A stretch of DNA of 64,000 bases from Lanius collurio (taxonomy: Eukaryota; Chordata; Aves; Passeriformes; Laniidae): NCBI GenBank assembly GCA_020086605.1, contig JACBWW010000022.1, forward strand, positions 4,888,512 to 4,952,511. Reading direction: 5' to 3'. The translations under genes and the position numbers were made by a program. Below the pieces are notes generated by a model. It was given only the letters and a program-made list of their open reading frames with translations. It had not been told where the DNA came from and did no database searches. Positions 1-12,800 of this stretch are shown here, in pieces (position 1 is the stretch's first letter; the number at the start of each line of letters is the position of its first letter).

Positions 1-278
1 AATGCTTGAGTTGCCAGAGCAAGGGGCAGTTGAGGTGAGCAGAGCAGCCCTTGGCCAGCGCTGCCCCAGTGCTGCCCCAGTGCTGCCGGGCACCGCTGCC
101 CGGGCACGAGGCTCCTGGGCTCCCACCCACCAGCAGCACACAGCTTTTGCTCGCTGGTCAGAGCATGCAGGTAGAAAGTTCAAGGAAAGTTTAAGGAATC
201 AACTATTTTTATTCCCTCCCCCCTTGGGGAACAGTGTGTATGATTAACTATTAATTTACTAATCCTGTCTCTCTGCAG
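1..278. other. Left flank, probably ADCY7 intron
   Basis: Contains a GC-rich patch at about 50-125 and no recognisable coding sequence. It ends in a good splice acceptor, so it is most simply the 3' end of an ADCY7 intron whose upstream non-coding exon and promoter are outside the window. Confidence 0.5.
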
Positions 279-644
279 GATTCATCCCAGGAAGTGAGAT
301 TCAAGCTTTTAAAAGGAGTTAGAGACTTGCAAAGGAATAATTAAAAAACCCTCATGCCAAAAACACTTATCTGCACTAATGCAAGTTGATCTGGAGCTTC
401 ACACCTAGAGCTGATGATGAATTGCCCATGGTTTTGGGGAGGCTAATTCTTGCTTTTGATTGCATTGGAAATCTGAAGTTAGTGCTCATGAGAAGTATAA
501 TCAGAGAACGTGGGTTACTCGATGTGCCTAAAGATCACAGAGGCAGCAGCGAAACGACAGAACTTCCCTTTGAAGCAGTAGCTTCAGCTGTGTCTTGTTG
601 TGTGCCCTGGGAACTGAGAGAAACAGCAGCCAGCCTGGGAGAAG
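279..644 (+). other. ADCY7: ADCY7 5' UTR, second (or later) exon
   Basis: A strong 3' splice site ends at 278: the TACTAAT-like branch point and pyrimidine tract precede CTCTGCAG. Sequence from 279 to the start codon is therefore probably one exon continuous with coding exon 1. It contains several upstream ATGs: 354, 379 and 414 open short ORFs that close before the main start, and 428 opens one that overlaps it. The boundary is inferred; an acceptor nearer to the ATG is possible and transcript data would decide. Confidence 0.5.
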
Positions 645-815
645 ATGCCAGCTAAAGGGAAATACTTCTTCAACGACAGCGATGACTGCAGCATGTCAGA
701 CCCGCTCTACGAGAAGTACCGCTACACCAGCCAGCAGCATCCCCTCCTGCTGCTGCTGCTCTTCATTGCAATCCTCTTCTGGACTACTCTCATTATAATC
801 TTTTTTGTTACTGAT
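645..815 (+). CDS. ADCY7: ADCY7 coding exon 1 (residues 1-57)
   Basis: Starts with MPAKGKYF and [10 protein letters not shown], as in human ADCY7, and then enters transmembrane helix 1 (leucine/isoleucine-rich, residues 34-54). Donor GTGAGT at 816, phase 0. Read-through into the intron meets a stop at 873. Confidence 0.95.
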
Positions 816-3800
816 GTGAGTAAACTTCTTTTGTGCATGTTCAATATTTCCAGAGATGATGAGGAGTCACTATGACAGCACACTAAATGTTTTTGGCTGT
901 ATAATATTTTCAGCCACATGGTATCAGAGTTGCAGTGCTGAAAGGAATCAAATAACTGTGCATGTAATGCTGTGCATGTTTTTGAAGGGATGGGAAGAGT
1001 GGAGACTGTTTTTAGGCACATGAACAGTTACTAAAAAGATTGTTCTTTCCTTTCAGTATGCTAGGAACAAATCATAATCTGTATTGAATGCTAGCTATGA
1101 TAGTAAGTAAGGGCCAAGAAAGGAACAGGAACATAAGTTAAAATGTCCTGCATTTCTCGTATTTTATTAGAGTCTTCTAAGAACTGTAAAATATTGTAGT
1201 GACTTGTTGGTTATTCATTAGGTTATTTCCAAGGTGATTTTTTCTTAAAAGATTTGTAAATGTTATTTTCCTTTTATTTCTTTTTTTTTTTTTTTTTTTT
1301 TTGGTTAATAAAAACATGACAGGAATCTCCCAGTACAGTGGGTGATCGGTGGAATCAATATTTATTTAGCAAAGAGCAGTGATCCTATAGGCGTAGAAAA
1401 GGTGCAGCTTCAAGATTTTTTTATGTAGTGTAATTTGATTTTCTGTAAAGAAATTTCATGTTCTACAAGCTCAGCTGACAGCTGGTAAAAAAAGGAGTTG
1501 ATTTAATGATAATGTTGTAAAAAGGTAGTAAAGTAGCTGTTACAAATCTTCCATTGCCTTCTAACAATGCTTTCCAAACACTGTGCTTCATGATAAAGGG
1601 TCTTCGAGTCTTTCTTTAGCAACAAATCAAATATCACCAATGGCGTTTCTGTCTCTTTTACCTTTTATTTCTTAGGAAGGGAAAAAAGTAGCAACATTAT
1701 TTTTAACAATTTATCTCCTGTAAAACTTAGAAAAAGAGCTGTTACTCTCCTCTTTAGCAAAATTTGAATGTTAAATACATTTCTTTGGGAACATCTGCAT
1801 TATAGATATAGTATAGTTAGAGCTTAGTGGTTTGGGGTTTGTCATTGAAGCTAGTTTGGAAAATAATAATGGTGGAACTGGGGTAGAACGAGTGTCTATA
1901 ATAGTATTTATTATATTATCTGCATATGTGTGAATATCAGGAAGTGTTCATGCTGCCACAGCTTGTCTACTTAGGAACTCAGGTTAACTTATTTTAAAGG
2001 TGTCCAAGCTGTTTCCAGCACAGTATAGATGCATTTTTCCTTTATTTAAAGGGGGCATTTGGACCAGCTGTAACCTTTTTTTTTACTTTTGCAGGAAGCA
2101 CATTCCCACCTTGCCTTCATCATTGCAGTGTGTGCTGCCCTGGCCATGTTTGCAGTCATGTACTTCCTGCTCTGTATGGAATCCCTGTTTCGGAGATGGC
2201 TGACGTTATTTGGAGTGATGATTTGGATCTGCTTCCTCACTGTGGGATATGTATCCCTTTTTGAAAAAGGAAATGATTATCAGCTGTGGGAACAGGTAAG
2301 TATGTTGTATTCATTCAGGTACTTACATGGAACTGGCAGTCGTGGATGTGTATGTACGAATGTGTTTGTGTGCTTTATTTTTTTCAGAATATTATAATTG
2401 TGTTCTAACTTTTCTGAAACTTAGGCTAACTTTTAAAAATTGGTTTTGCTGATATATTGCTGTAAATTTTAGTTGGTATTCTGTATTACAGTGAAAACAC
2501 ATTTCAGTGAGAAAATTGGATAACTTCATGAATCAATGTGAGAATTGCATATTTAAGTTGTAATTGAACTGTATTTTTATTTAGGATTTTTGCTAAACCT
2601 TAATTACTATGAATTCATCTCTGAGAGAATTTTTTATTAATAATACTTGCTTTGATAATTTATATGGGCCAAAGAGATGTTCAAGAAATGTATAAAGGAC
2701 TCCTGAGCTGGGTGTGCCCTAGGGAGCAGGTTTTTAAGTCAGTAGGAGAGGTGAAGTGAACAATAAGAATTAATGACACATCCTGGCATTGCTGGGTGTG
2801 GCTAAATCCATTGCTTGCTATCTCTGATCAGAAGATGGGCGATTTCATGAAGCCAAAAATATCATAATTTGTAGGAAACTCCTCCTAAGATCTCATAATG
2901 CAAGCAGAAGAGTTTTAATTAAATAAAAATTACTTTTTATCTGTTTTTACAGACTCTGCCCCTTCCCTTCTTTATTTGAATAAAGAAAGATATAAATTAT
3001 CAGTTAAACAACCAAAATCTGATTTGCATTATGGCCTGGATCCAGCACTGTACATTTGGAGTTGATGTTCATTATTTTTTAATTATTTCTAACTTATTTT
3101 TTAAGTGGGATGTGCCTATTACCATAGGAAAATCCCCCAAATGTATTGTTCTTAACTATAAATGCAAATATGTAACAAAGCAAGATTGGGTTTTGCTGCT
3201 TTCAGTGCTGCAAGCCAGTGTGGTGTCGTCATGTGGTAATAATTCATTCATATTGATTTTAAGTCTAAAATATAAAGACGCCCTACTCTGAAAAGTGAAT
3301 AGATTAATTTCAGACTTTCTTCTCAAGTTATGAATTTATCACTAATTAAAGCGACTGTTTAAATGCAGGTAGGGCATTTTCTTGCCCATGTTTATAAAAC
3401 TATCACGCAGCACTCAGAACACTGTGTGATGGGGGTTGCAAATACGGCAGACAAAAATGGTTTTACTCCAGCTAAAATAGTAAGATATACAATGGAAAAA
3501 TATTTTCATTGAATGAAAACTTTTATTTGTCTGTTTATTGTTGTCCCAGTCAAATTATCAATTCTGGCAAAACATTTAAGGGCAGACTGGACCTTGAGAC
3601 ATCCTCGAAGGAAGCTCTTCTCTGGAATGACATAAATTGAGTTGCCATAATGAGATGGTGCTGAGCCAGGAATGCTCCAATGCATTCCTCTGATCAGGGT
3701 TGTTAGTTTCCATATATGTAAGCTAACAATTGTAACAATTCTATAAATATGGATTTAAGTTTTAAAGACCTTCTCACTGATCTAGAGCAGTTTAGTGGCC

Positions 3801-6800
3801 TGTTGTGTGTGTTGTAGAATCTGTGCAGCTAAATACATAGTTAGTGGTAATAAAGGTTATTCTCTTGTGGGAGGACCAGGAAGTATTGGTTGGATTTTGG
3901 GTTTTTATCAAACGTGAAGCAAACATACACATGTGATTGGGTGATGTTAAAATTAGAAAAATATCTTGCAGAAGGTGAGAAATCTGATTCTATTCAGTAT
4001 TGCTACCCTTGCAACACACTGTTTCTGATGTGTGAGTACAAAGTGCATCCAAAGTGCATCTCCAGCTGTAAAGGATAAGTTCAGGATAAAGGGCAAGGAC
4101 AACTGAAAAAAATTATGGGTGATATGTCATGTTAACCCATTTTGTCTGTGAATCTACAGCTGCTAATCCCTTAAAACTCTTAAAACTACCACTGTCCTTA
4201 TGATTTTAATTGTGTTTTGAAACATCTATATCTAATCATTCAGCCTGAAATTGAGCAAGAATCCTGCTACTTTGCTCCTATTTCTGTAGTGACTCTTTTT
4301 TTTTTTCTTTTTCTTTCCAAAGGTGCCATTCTTCCTGTTCATAATCTTCACAGTTTATACCATGCTACCCTTTGGGATGAGAGGTGCTGTCTTAATTAGT
4401 GTTGTTTCTGCTCTCTCCCATATTATTGTTCTAAGCACTGTGGTAAGCGTGACTTCTCAAGAAAATAAAGAATCCATTCTGTTTCAGGTAAGGAAATGAC
4501 TTGGTTACATAATGAAATACCCTAGTCATGTTACCCTTTGCTTTTGGCATAACTACTCTGTTTAGAAAAGTTCCAAACTTTCTCATGAATGCTTCAAGTT
4601 CATGGATTTGGAGCTTGGGCCCAAAAAATCTTGAGCTTTTTGTAAAATTGCAAATTTTTAAACCTATTGTGCGTTTTGTTTTTCTGACCAAAGTGGGAGA
4701 AGCAGGATTGTTTCATTAATTTTTAAACCAAGTTGTTAAAAATATGCCTAACTTAGTCATTCTTCCCAGTCTTTGCTCTTGCAGGTGGGCCTACCTAACT
4801 TGGTCAGGCACTGCCCACAGGGTGGATCAAAAGGGCCCTTGCTGCCCTGGGGTGTCAGCGGGGCTGGAAGTGCTGCTCGCTGTGTTCAGGGCTCCCAGCA
4901 CTCATTAACAGGGTGTGTTCAAAGCAGCGCCCCAGCTCGTTCTGTGCAGGCCTGTGCCAGCCTCCACACGGTGCTGATGCATGAGCTTGTGCACTGGTTT
5001 TCCACAAATCAAACACTGGTGCCTGCAAATAAATGTTAAATGATATAATATGATTTTCTGTTTCATTATTCTGCTGGATGTTTGCACAGGAATGCCTGTG
5101 ACTGTGAATGTCAGCTTAAATCTGTCAGGTCCATCCTGGCTGATAGCAACACCATAATTTGTTATGGGATGGGGTAAGAGGAAATGAAACATGGTCTGGG
5201 ATTGATTGTTTTTATGGCACTAATAGATGTGTTAGTGAAGTATCAACTGCTGCCCTGCAGTAGGTAAATATTTTTCTTCTTGTGCAGCTCCTTGCCAATG
5301 CTGTAATTTTCCTTTGTGGCAACTTCGTGGGTGCATTTCACAAACGCCAAATGCAGGTTGCCTCGTGGGATTTGTACAGATACACCTTAAAGTGCATTCA
5401 GGTCCGAATGAAACTCAAGGTTGAGAAGAGGCAACAAGTGAGTGAGCTAGTTCATGTTATGAATTCCTTGTTTTCCTTTCCTAGGTCTGTATAAATTCAT
5501 AATGATGGTGACTAATCCATGTTGAAAGGCTTGGTCCAATCCTTGTGATACCCACCTAGTGTCAAAAATAAAAGTTGTGCCATGTGTAACAAAAGAAGGA
5601 AGTTAAAGGGAGGAAGCTGTTCTCTGGGGCTTGTCTACATGAAAATCTCAGTATTTGTAACAGGAATATAATTGCCAGTCATTTTAGTTCCTTTTTTCTA
5701 GAATTAACTGTTCTGGGGACTGGCCTATGGGGACTTGATGATGTGCTCTTAATGCCCTGAAATTACTTTTAAGATAATTTTAGCAGTTAGTTTTATGCTT
5801 CTCTTGGTCACCTTTTTTTGCATTGAATTCTAAAGTATTATTTGTTCTTATATTTTATTGTCTTAAAAACTATTTTTCCTTTGGTAGAAGGAGAAAATTG
5901 GGAGCGAAGGGAGAAGAAAAATCATATAATAGATCATGGCATTTATTTCCTTAAACTCCAGTGGTATTCAAAGAATAAGCAAGGAACATGAATTTCTTGC
6001 TGAGGAAGAATTGTAGAGAGGTGTCAAAGCTGAAACTGGGGAACCTTTCCTGGTTTAAACAGGGTTAGGAAAAGCTCTACAAGGCTGATGCGTACTGTGT
6101 TATCTGCCCACCAGTTATTAGATAAAAGGAAGGGGCTGAAAAGTGACTGACCTGATCAAACTGAGAAGAAGAAAATGCCACACTACTAGTTCGATCTGTT
6201 CTCTGATGCTAATCTTGGGAGATGAGATGACAAATATGTATGAAAGCCCTGGCAGAATTTCTCCATGCAGCTGCCAGGGAAATCTCTGATCACCTTATGC
6301 AGGCAGTGTGGTCTCATTTCCTGGGCAATATGCTCACTTCAGTGGGTGTTCAGGATTTTGGTTTTGGGAATGTTTTTTTTTAATGGTTGCTTGTTTGGAG
6401 TGTAAATGTACTTAAGTCTATGGAGAGCTTTCTTTTCATCCATATTGCAATTTTTCAGGCAATTCTGATTATCCTTTTTGCCACCCACTTCTTCTTTGTG
6501 AAAAAGTTGTCAGAACTGCAGTTCAGAGTTCCTCATTGCTTCCTGGAAAACTGAGAGATGTGTCAGCCTCCCATGGCCCTGTTATAATCCCTGGGATTCA
6601 GCTGTCAGTTTAAATTCTTTCCCAGGGTTGACTCTCCTAGTATCAAGCCAGTAGATAAGGGAAGGGAGATGTTTCTTTTTCTGGGGTCAGTCTCAAACTA
6701 AACTACTGCCTGTACCTTGTGTAGATGAGTACTTGATGCTTGAGGACTACCTCTTCCCACTGTGATGCTGGGGTATTTCTTCTTGGTGGCAGGCACTGAT

Positions 6801-9800
6801 TAAGAAACCCTGGCAGCTTACTGATGTCTGCGCGTGGCTGCATCAGGTATTCAGGAAAAGGGGACAAGGATTTGTCCCCAGGGGACAGCATTTAGCATTT
6901 TACTTGGTGGCACAATGTGTTAATCTTGCTGTTGGCGTAGTCCGAAAAAGTTCCTGCTTGTGCTGCTCCACACATTTCCTCTTCCATCTCTGGGAGGGGA
7001 GAGCCCTTTCTGGCTCAAGTTATTCTCTTTTTGTCATCCTCTTCTGCCCAGCCACTTACCAGGGTCTTCTTTGAAGAACAGACTTTTGAGTCAGAGTCAG
7101 AGTAAAACGGTTCGCTGAGTAGTCAAACGATGGAAGTGGGTTTGGAGGAGGCTGTTTCTCATTTATTTCAAAAGACTTCATTTCAGTGGCATTGTTTCCT
7201 GGTTCACTTAAACTATAGCAGCGTGTAGCTAACACTTCTGTAAATTCTCAAATGCTGCTTTTCCAGCATTTGAGAATTTACAAATACTTTTAATACTGAA
7301 TAGATTGTTAGGTACAGAACATAAGATTTTATAGAAGCTTTATCAGACAATGCCAATGTAACACTGAGATCAGTGGACAAAACAAAATGTAATTTATCCA
7401 GAAAATCTTGTACTGAATACTGAAATTTTTTGCATGTGTGTTTCATGGTGACAAGGGGATGTCACACCTAGGCCCCAAGGAACAAAACACAGAATATGCA
7501 ACATCCTTGCATAATTGTAAAATCAATAACTTGGAGAACAGCAATGTAAAAAAATGTCTTCTGGAAAACCTGACATGCATTACTCAAAGGCTTTTTGCTT
7601 TTGGTTTTTTAAATGCCTTCTTGCAGTCAATAAAATTCTGCAGTTTCAAATTTCACTGTGTTAATAATTTTGCATAATTATTTTTCCCCCATTCTTTTAA
7701 GGAAAATTTGCTTTTATCCATCCTGCCTGCTCATATCTCTATGGAAATGAAGCTGGCAATCATTGAACGACTGAAGGAAACTAATGATAATAGGCAAATG
7801 CATGACAACAACTTTCACAGTTTGTATGTAAAAAGGCACCAAAATGTTAGGTAAGTGGAAACTCTAGAACTAATTGTATTTATAAAAATTTCTGATTCTT
7901 ATCAGTACAGATGGTCCAATGAAATTAAAATTTGAAGGCAGAATTTCAGGCTGAAGTGAGCTTCTTTCCTGGTACAATGTGTTGAACTGGTGTGCTGTCT
8001 TCTAAATCAGGGGAGATACTTGAACCCTTTTTGCTGGAGTTGTTTCCCAAAGAGAAGTGCTTTCTGTTAAATGCATTTCAGTAGTTATGCTGACTGTGGA
8101 ATTGACATACCTTCATATTTCACTTTTCCTGCTTTTTCCTTTTGTGCTTGTCTAGCATTCTTTATGCAGACATCGTAGGATTCACTCGCCTTGCCAGTGA
8201 CTGCTCTCCTAAGGAACTTGTAGTGATGCTGAATGAACTCTTTGGAAAGTTTGATCAAATTGCAAAGGTAGGTTTACAGATTGTGCTGTAGGATATAGGC
8301 CTTTGGAAAAAGAAGTCTTTTTGCACAACAGGAGGCAGCGGGGTGTTAGTCCTGAAGTCAGAAAGGCAAGACTGCTTTGGCTGTAAAGTTAACTAGCAAA
8401 ATCACAGTGAAACAAAATGTAAAACAAAAATGGGAGATTTAGAAAGCTGCTACTGTAATTCCACTTCTTGGGTTTGGAAGTTTATTTGTATCATTTAGGA
8501 AATTGTCTCATGGTGATTGCAACAGGGCTGTAGGAGGTTCTGTGTACAAACTCCACTTAGGAGCTTTATTGTGTTCAGCTTGAAGGTTTGCTTGACTCCA
8601 CAAATGGAGAGCTCTCAGATACACATTTAAATTCCTAAATTCAGAGGCATCAGGCAAAGAGTTCATTAGTTTATGAGTGAGCTAAAGGAGGCTTTCTGTT
8701 ACTAATGGATACTTACAAAAAAGTGAAAGAATGGAGAGTAGTTTAAAATGGTCCCTATTAAGACATGCCCTCAATACCGACCCTTCAGCCTGGCAGGAAC
8801 TGTTACCACTTCCAAGTGCTGCTTGAGGTTAATTTTTTGCAGCTGTAATCTCAAACTCAGGCTTTTATATCTCACATTACAGGGACTGTGTCGCCTACAT
8901 GTTTGTGTGTTGGTGTTTGTGAAATCCTAAGCATTTGTTAGAAAAATTTGGAAAACTGTAACATTATTAATGTATCAGAGGAGTGAAATTGCTGCAATTA
9001 AACCCTTGTGGATATCACTGAATAAATTCTTAAATATAACACTGATTAAAACCTGTCTAAAATGCTGGTAGGAATTTTGACTAAATGACATGGCTAATCT
9101 TTGCATTTATTTGAATTCAGTTGCCGTTAAGTGTTCAAATCCTGACAAATAAGAGTTCTACTGTATCTATTGCAATTGTGTTGTTTTGAAGCACCTATAA
9201 AGACAGAGCAAGTTATGTAATTTTAGTTGCCAAATGGCAAAATTTCTTTTAATGCCGAATAGAAGCTGAAGTTAAGCCCATTTGGTCAGGTTTTGTAACT
9301 GTTTTGCAGATACAAAAATAGAAAAAAATCTAAATTTTGGTTGATATGTTTTACTTTCTCACTCTTGTCTGCAAATTGCACTGTAATGTCTGGATTTAGT
9401 GAGTCAAGGTCTTTTGCAACTCTGTGGTTGAGCTGTGAGAAGAGGTTCCTGCTTTTTGTGCTATTTTTGTTCTGCCAGAGAGCATTCTGTCATCTTTTCC
9501 ATAATGTGCAAGTGCTGCAAGCTCCATTTTACCCAATAAAAATTGATGGCTGGGCTGGACACTGAGCTGCATGCTGAAGTACAGCAGCTCTAATCCCGGG
9601 CTGGGTTTCCCTGCTGATCCCTCTGAGCTTGTCACTTGTGCACTGCTCAGAACCCACTGGGATGGATTAAGATGTGGAGAATGATGGATGTTCTGTTAAG
9701 GCTTTAACTGATGATGGAGAACAGCTCAGTTTGGGAAATGGCCACACATTTGGGCTGGTTTTGGAGTTGATTTAGGAGCTGCTGGGGTGTTCCCATAGCA

Positions 9801-12800
9801 GGTAGGGTTGAACAGCTGGAGATATTGGCTGGTCCAAATTAAGCCATCTCTGCTCATCAGTCAAACACAACAAAGCCTTGCAGAATTAGTCCTGGCTTGC
9901 TTGCAATGTTTGTAGTTAAAATTATTCAGTAAAGTGTTAACAAAAGATAGTATGAGAGGCTTTTTGCTCTCTCCTGCCAGTCATTGGCAACAGTATCCTC
10001 TGTTGCACAGTTAGGAAAGTTTGGGGATTTTTTTTGCTGTATTGTGAGTATTAGCAATAGCAAACTGTAGTGTGAGCCAGCTTCCTCTTCAGTCATATTT
10101 AAAACAACAAAAAAACCCCATTTTGCATTTTTACAGCTACCAGATTGGGCATCTGAATTCCTAAGTTTTCCCTCGGTGCTGGGAGGTTTTATGACACCTC
10201 ACACTGTTACTTATGAGGTTGCCATGTAAAAACAGAGGGAAAACTGCCCACAATTCAAATGAAGGTGAAGATTAAAAGATAGATAAATAGATTTCATCCT
10301 TCAGATGGTGAATTCTGTGACAGTTTTATCTTATTTACAGTTTTTCAATGCACACAGTTCCAAGAAAAGGTTTAGAAACTAACAAGGTAGTTCTAGTTCA
10401 GAAATGCTTTAAGTCATCATTTTTTTTCTCTCCAGTGAGCCATGTCCAGGCATTCAGATGTGGGGAAAACGAAGTAAGCTTTGTTTCAACAAGAATTGAA
10501 CAAAGCCTGACTTTATCAAACCAGGGCCTTTGGAGCTCTTAGCCTACTTGCAGTCAATTTTTTCCTGTTAAAAATGTTTGCTGTAATTTTACAGGAGAAT
10601 GAATGCATGAGAATAAAAATCCTGGGAGACTGTTACTACTGTGTCTCAGGCCTGCCTGTGTCCTTACCAGTTCATGCCAGGAACTGCGTTAAAATGGGGC
10701 TCGACATGTGTGAAGCAATAAAGTAAGTATTACACAGAAGGCTGTTTAAAATACAGATACTGTGGAGATATTGAATAAAGTAATTAATTTTCTAGTCAAC
10801 ATTCAAAGTGCATTTATTAGCTGTAGTTGGATAGTTCTAGTCATAAGTTTGTCTCATCTTTGCACCAAGTGTATGATGAGACTAAAGCTTAACAGATCTC
10901 CAGAAGGAGGAGAGAAAATGAAAAGTCTCCTGCTCTAATCCCCTCATGCCTCCCCAGGCAGGTGAGAGAAGCCACGGGAGTGGACATCAACATGAGGGTC
11001 GGGATTCACTCCGGGAACGTGCTGTGCGGGGTGATCGGCCTGCGCAAGTGGCAGTACGACGTGTGGTCACACGACGTGTCCCTGGCCAACCGCATGGAGT
11101 CCGCCGGAGTGCCGGGGTGAGGATCCGCCCTGCCGGGGCTGAGTCGCTCTGTCATGGGCTTGGAATCTGTAACTGTGCCCTGACACAAATCCTCATAATG
11201 GGATGATGGAAATAGGACAAATGTGTACTTAGCAGAGCTGTAAAATGTTAATAATTTCTGATTGCGTTTTCAATGGGTTATAAAATTCTATTCTTAGGCA
11301 AGTGACTGCTTCTTGACCTTCCCTTCATTGGAGAAACATGTGCATCCTCAGCAGGGCATTATGTTGACTTAGTTAATCCATGCTGTACATGGGGATAATT
11401 ATATATTTGTGAGTTTAGATAAAGAATAGTTGTGCATCTTAGGTCAACAAGGCCAGTGTTTCTGCTAGTGTATTGATTGATCCCACCTGATTTGTATCAG
11501 CCCCACCACTCAAACCCTACAAATGACTCTGAAATTAAAATGCATCCTGATGGGGAGTATCCCAGCAAGGAGAGTCTGGAGCTGTTGTTTGTTGTGCATT
11601 TGCTATGGGCAGAACAAAGGGAAGGTTGTGGTGCTAAATGGGAGAGCTGAATGTAACTTGCTGTGTGCTGTTCAGTAGTACAAGGATTAGGTTTGAGGTT
11701 GGTCTCTTGCCTCCTTTTTAAGATGGTCATTGAAAAGAACAAATAGAAATGTTTTTCCAAACACCCCAGCATTTGCATTTTCCTAATTTAGGAAAATATA
11801 TTCTTTTTCTGTTTTCTAAGTTAAATTAAAGATTTGAATTACTCTAAGAACCCCTTTCTTTCTTTCTTTCTTATTTTGGTAGTTTGCACAAAAAAAGGCC
11901 ATTATAAGACTTTTCCTTTTTTCATTCCCAAATCAGACCATGGTTTTTTTGGTTTCATGGTAGTCTGCTCAAATTAGATTTTTTTTGTGAGTGGTTCTAA
12001 TCAGTGACATTATAGTTACTATTATTTCTTATTATTACAATTTCTTATATTTCTGTACGTCAGACAGCTTGTAGATATATGCTTGTAACTTAGAAATTAA
12101 AGTGATTTATCAAGTGATAACGGCTTATGAATTTCAAAATACTTTGTTGCATTGGTGACTGAAACAGAAAGGAAACTACTTGGAGTTTGGTTAACAGTTA
12201 GAACATCAGCCAGGCTGAAGGGTTTAGTGTGTTGATTCAGTGTGATTAAATAAGAATACAGAGTTGTAAAGTTATTTTTGTTGGTAAAACAAACAACATG
12301 ACTGAATAAGGCACAAAACCATACTTTGTTAGTCACATTTAGAACCTTTGCCTAATCTTGAAAACTCTGATTATTCCCTTATGGTTGACAGGTTTATAGT
12401 TGATAAACTGGTAAAGAATTAAGCTAGTTTAGGTTGTCATGCTGATTCAGAAACATTATCCTTATTACTTCCTATACCTGTACCTGCGTATTACTTGCTT
12501 ATCTTGTGTTTTAAAACTGGCCATAGGAAACACCTTCCACTTGTGGAAGACTGAGCCTGACAGGATAGAAGGGGTGTTATTCACTATGCAAACGTTATAT
12601 TTGTTTCCTGCTCTGCAGGGAAATTATTTGTTGGGGAGTCCTCCTTCCAATGTTAGCTAGTCCTGCTCCTTTGGAAGCAGTTTTGTCATTAGGAGCAGTT
12701 AGAAGTTTTGTTTAAAATAGGAAGTATATCTATTTTGAATTTCTGTAAATGAAGGAATTCTAAAGACTTTTGAAAGGGTGCAGGAAAACTTGTAGCTTTA

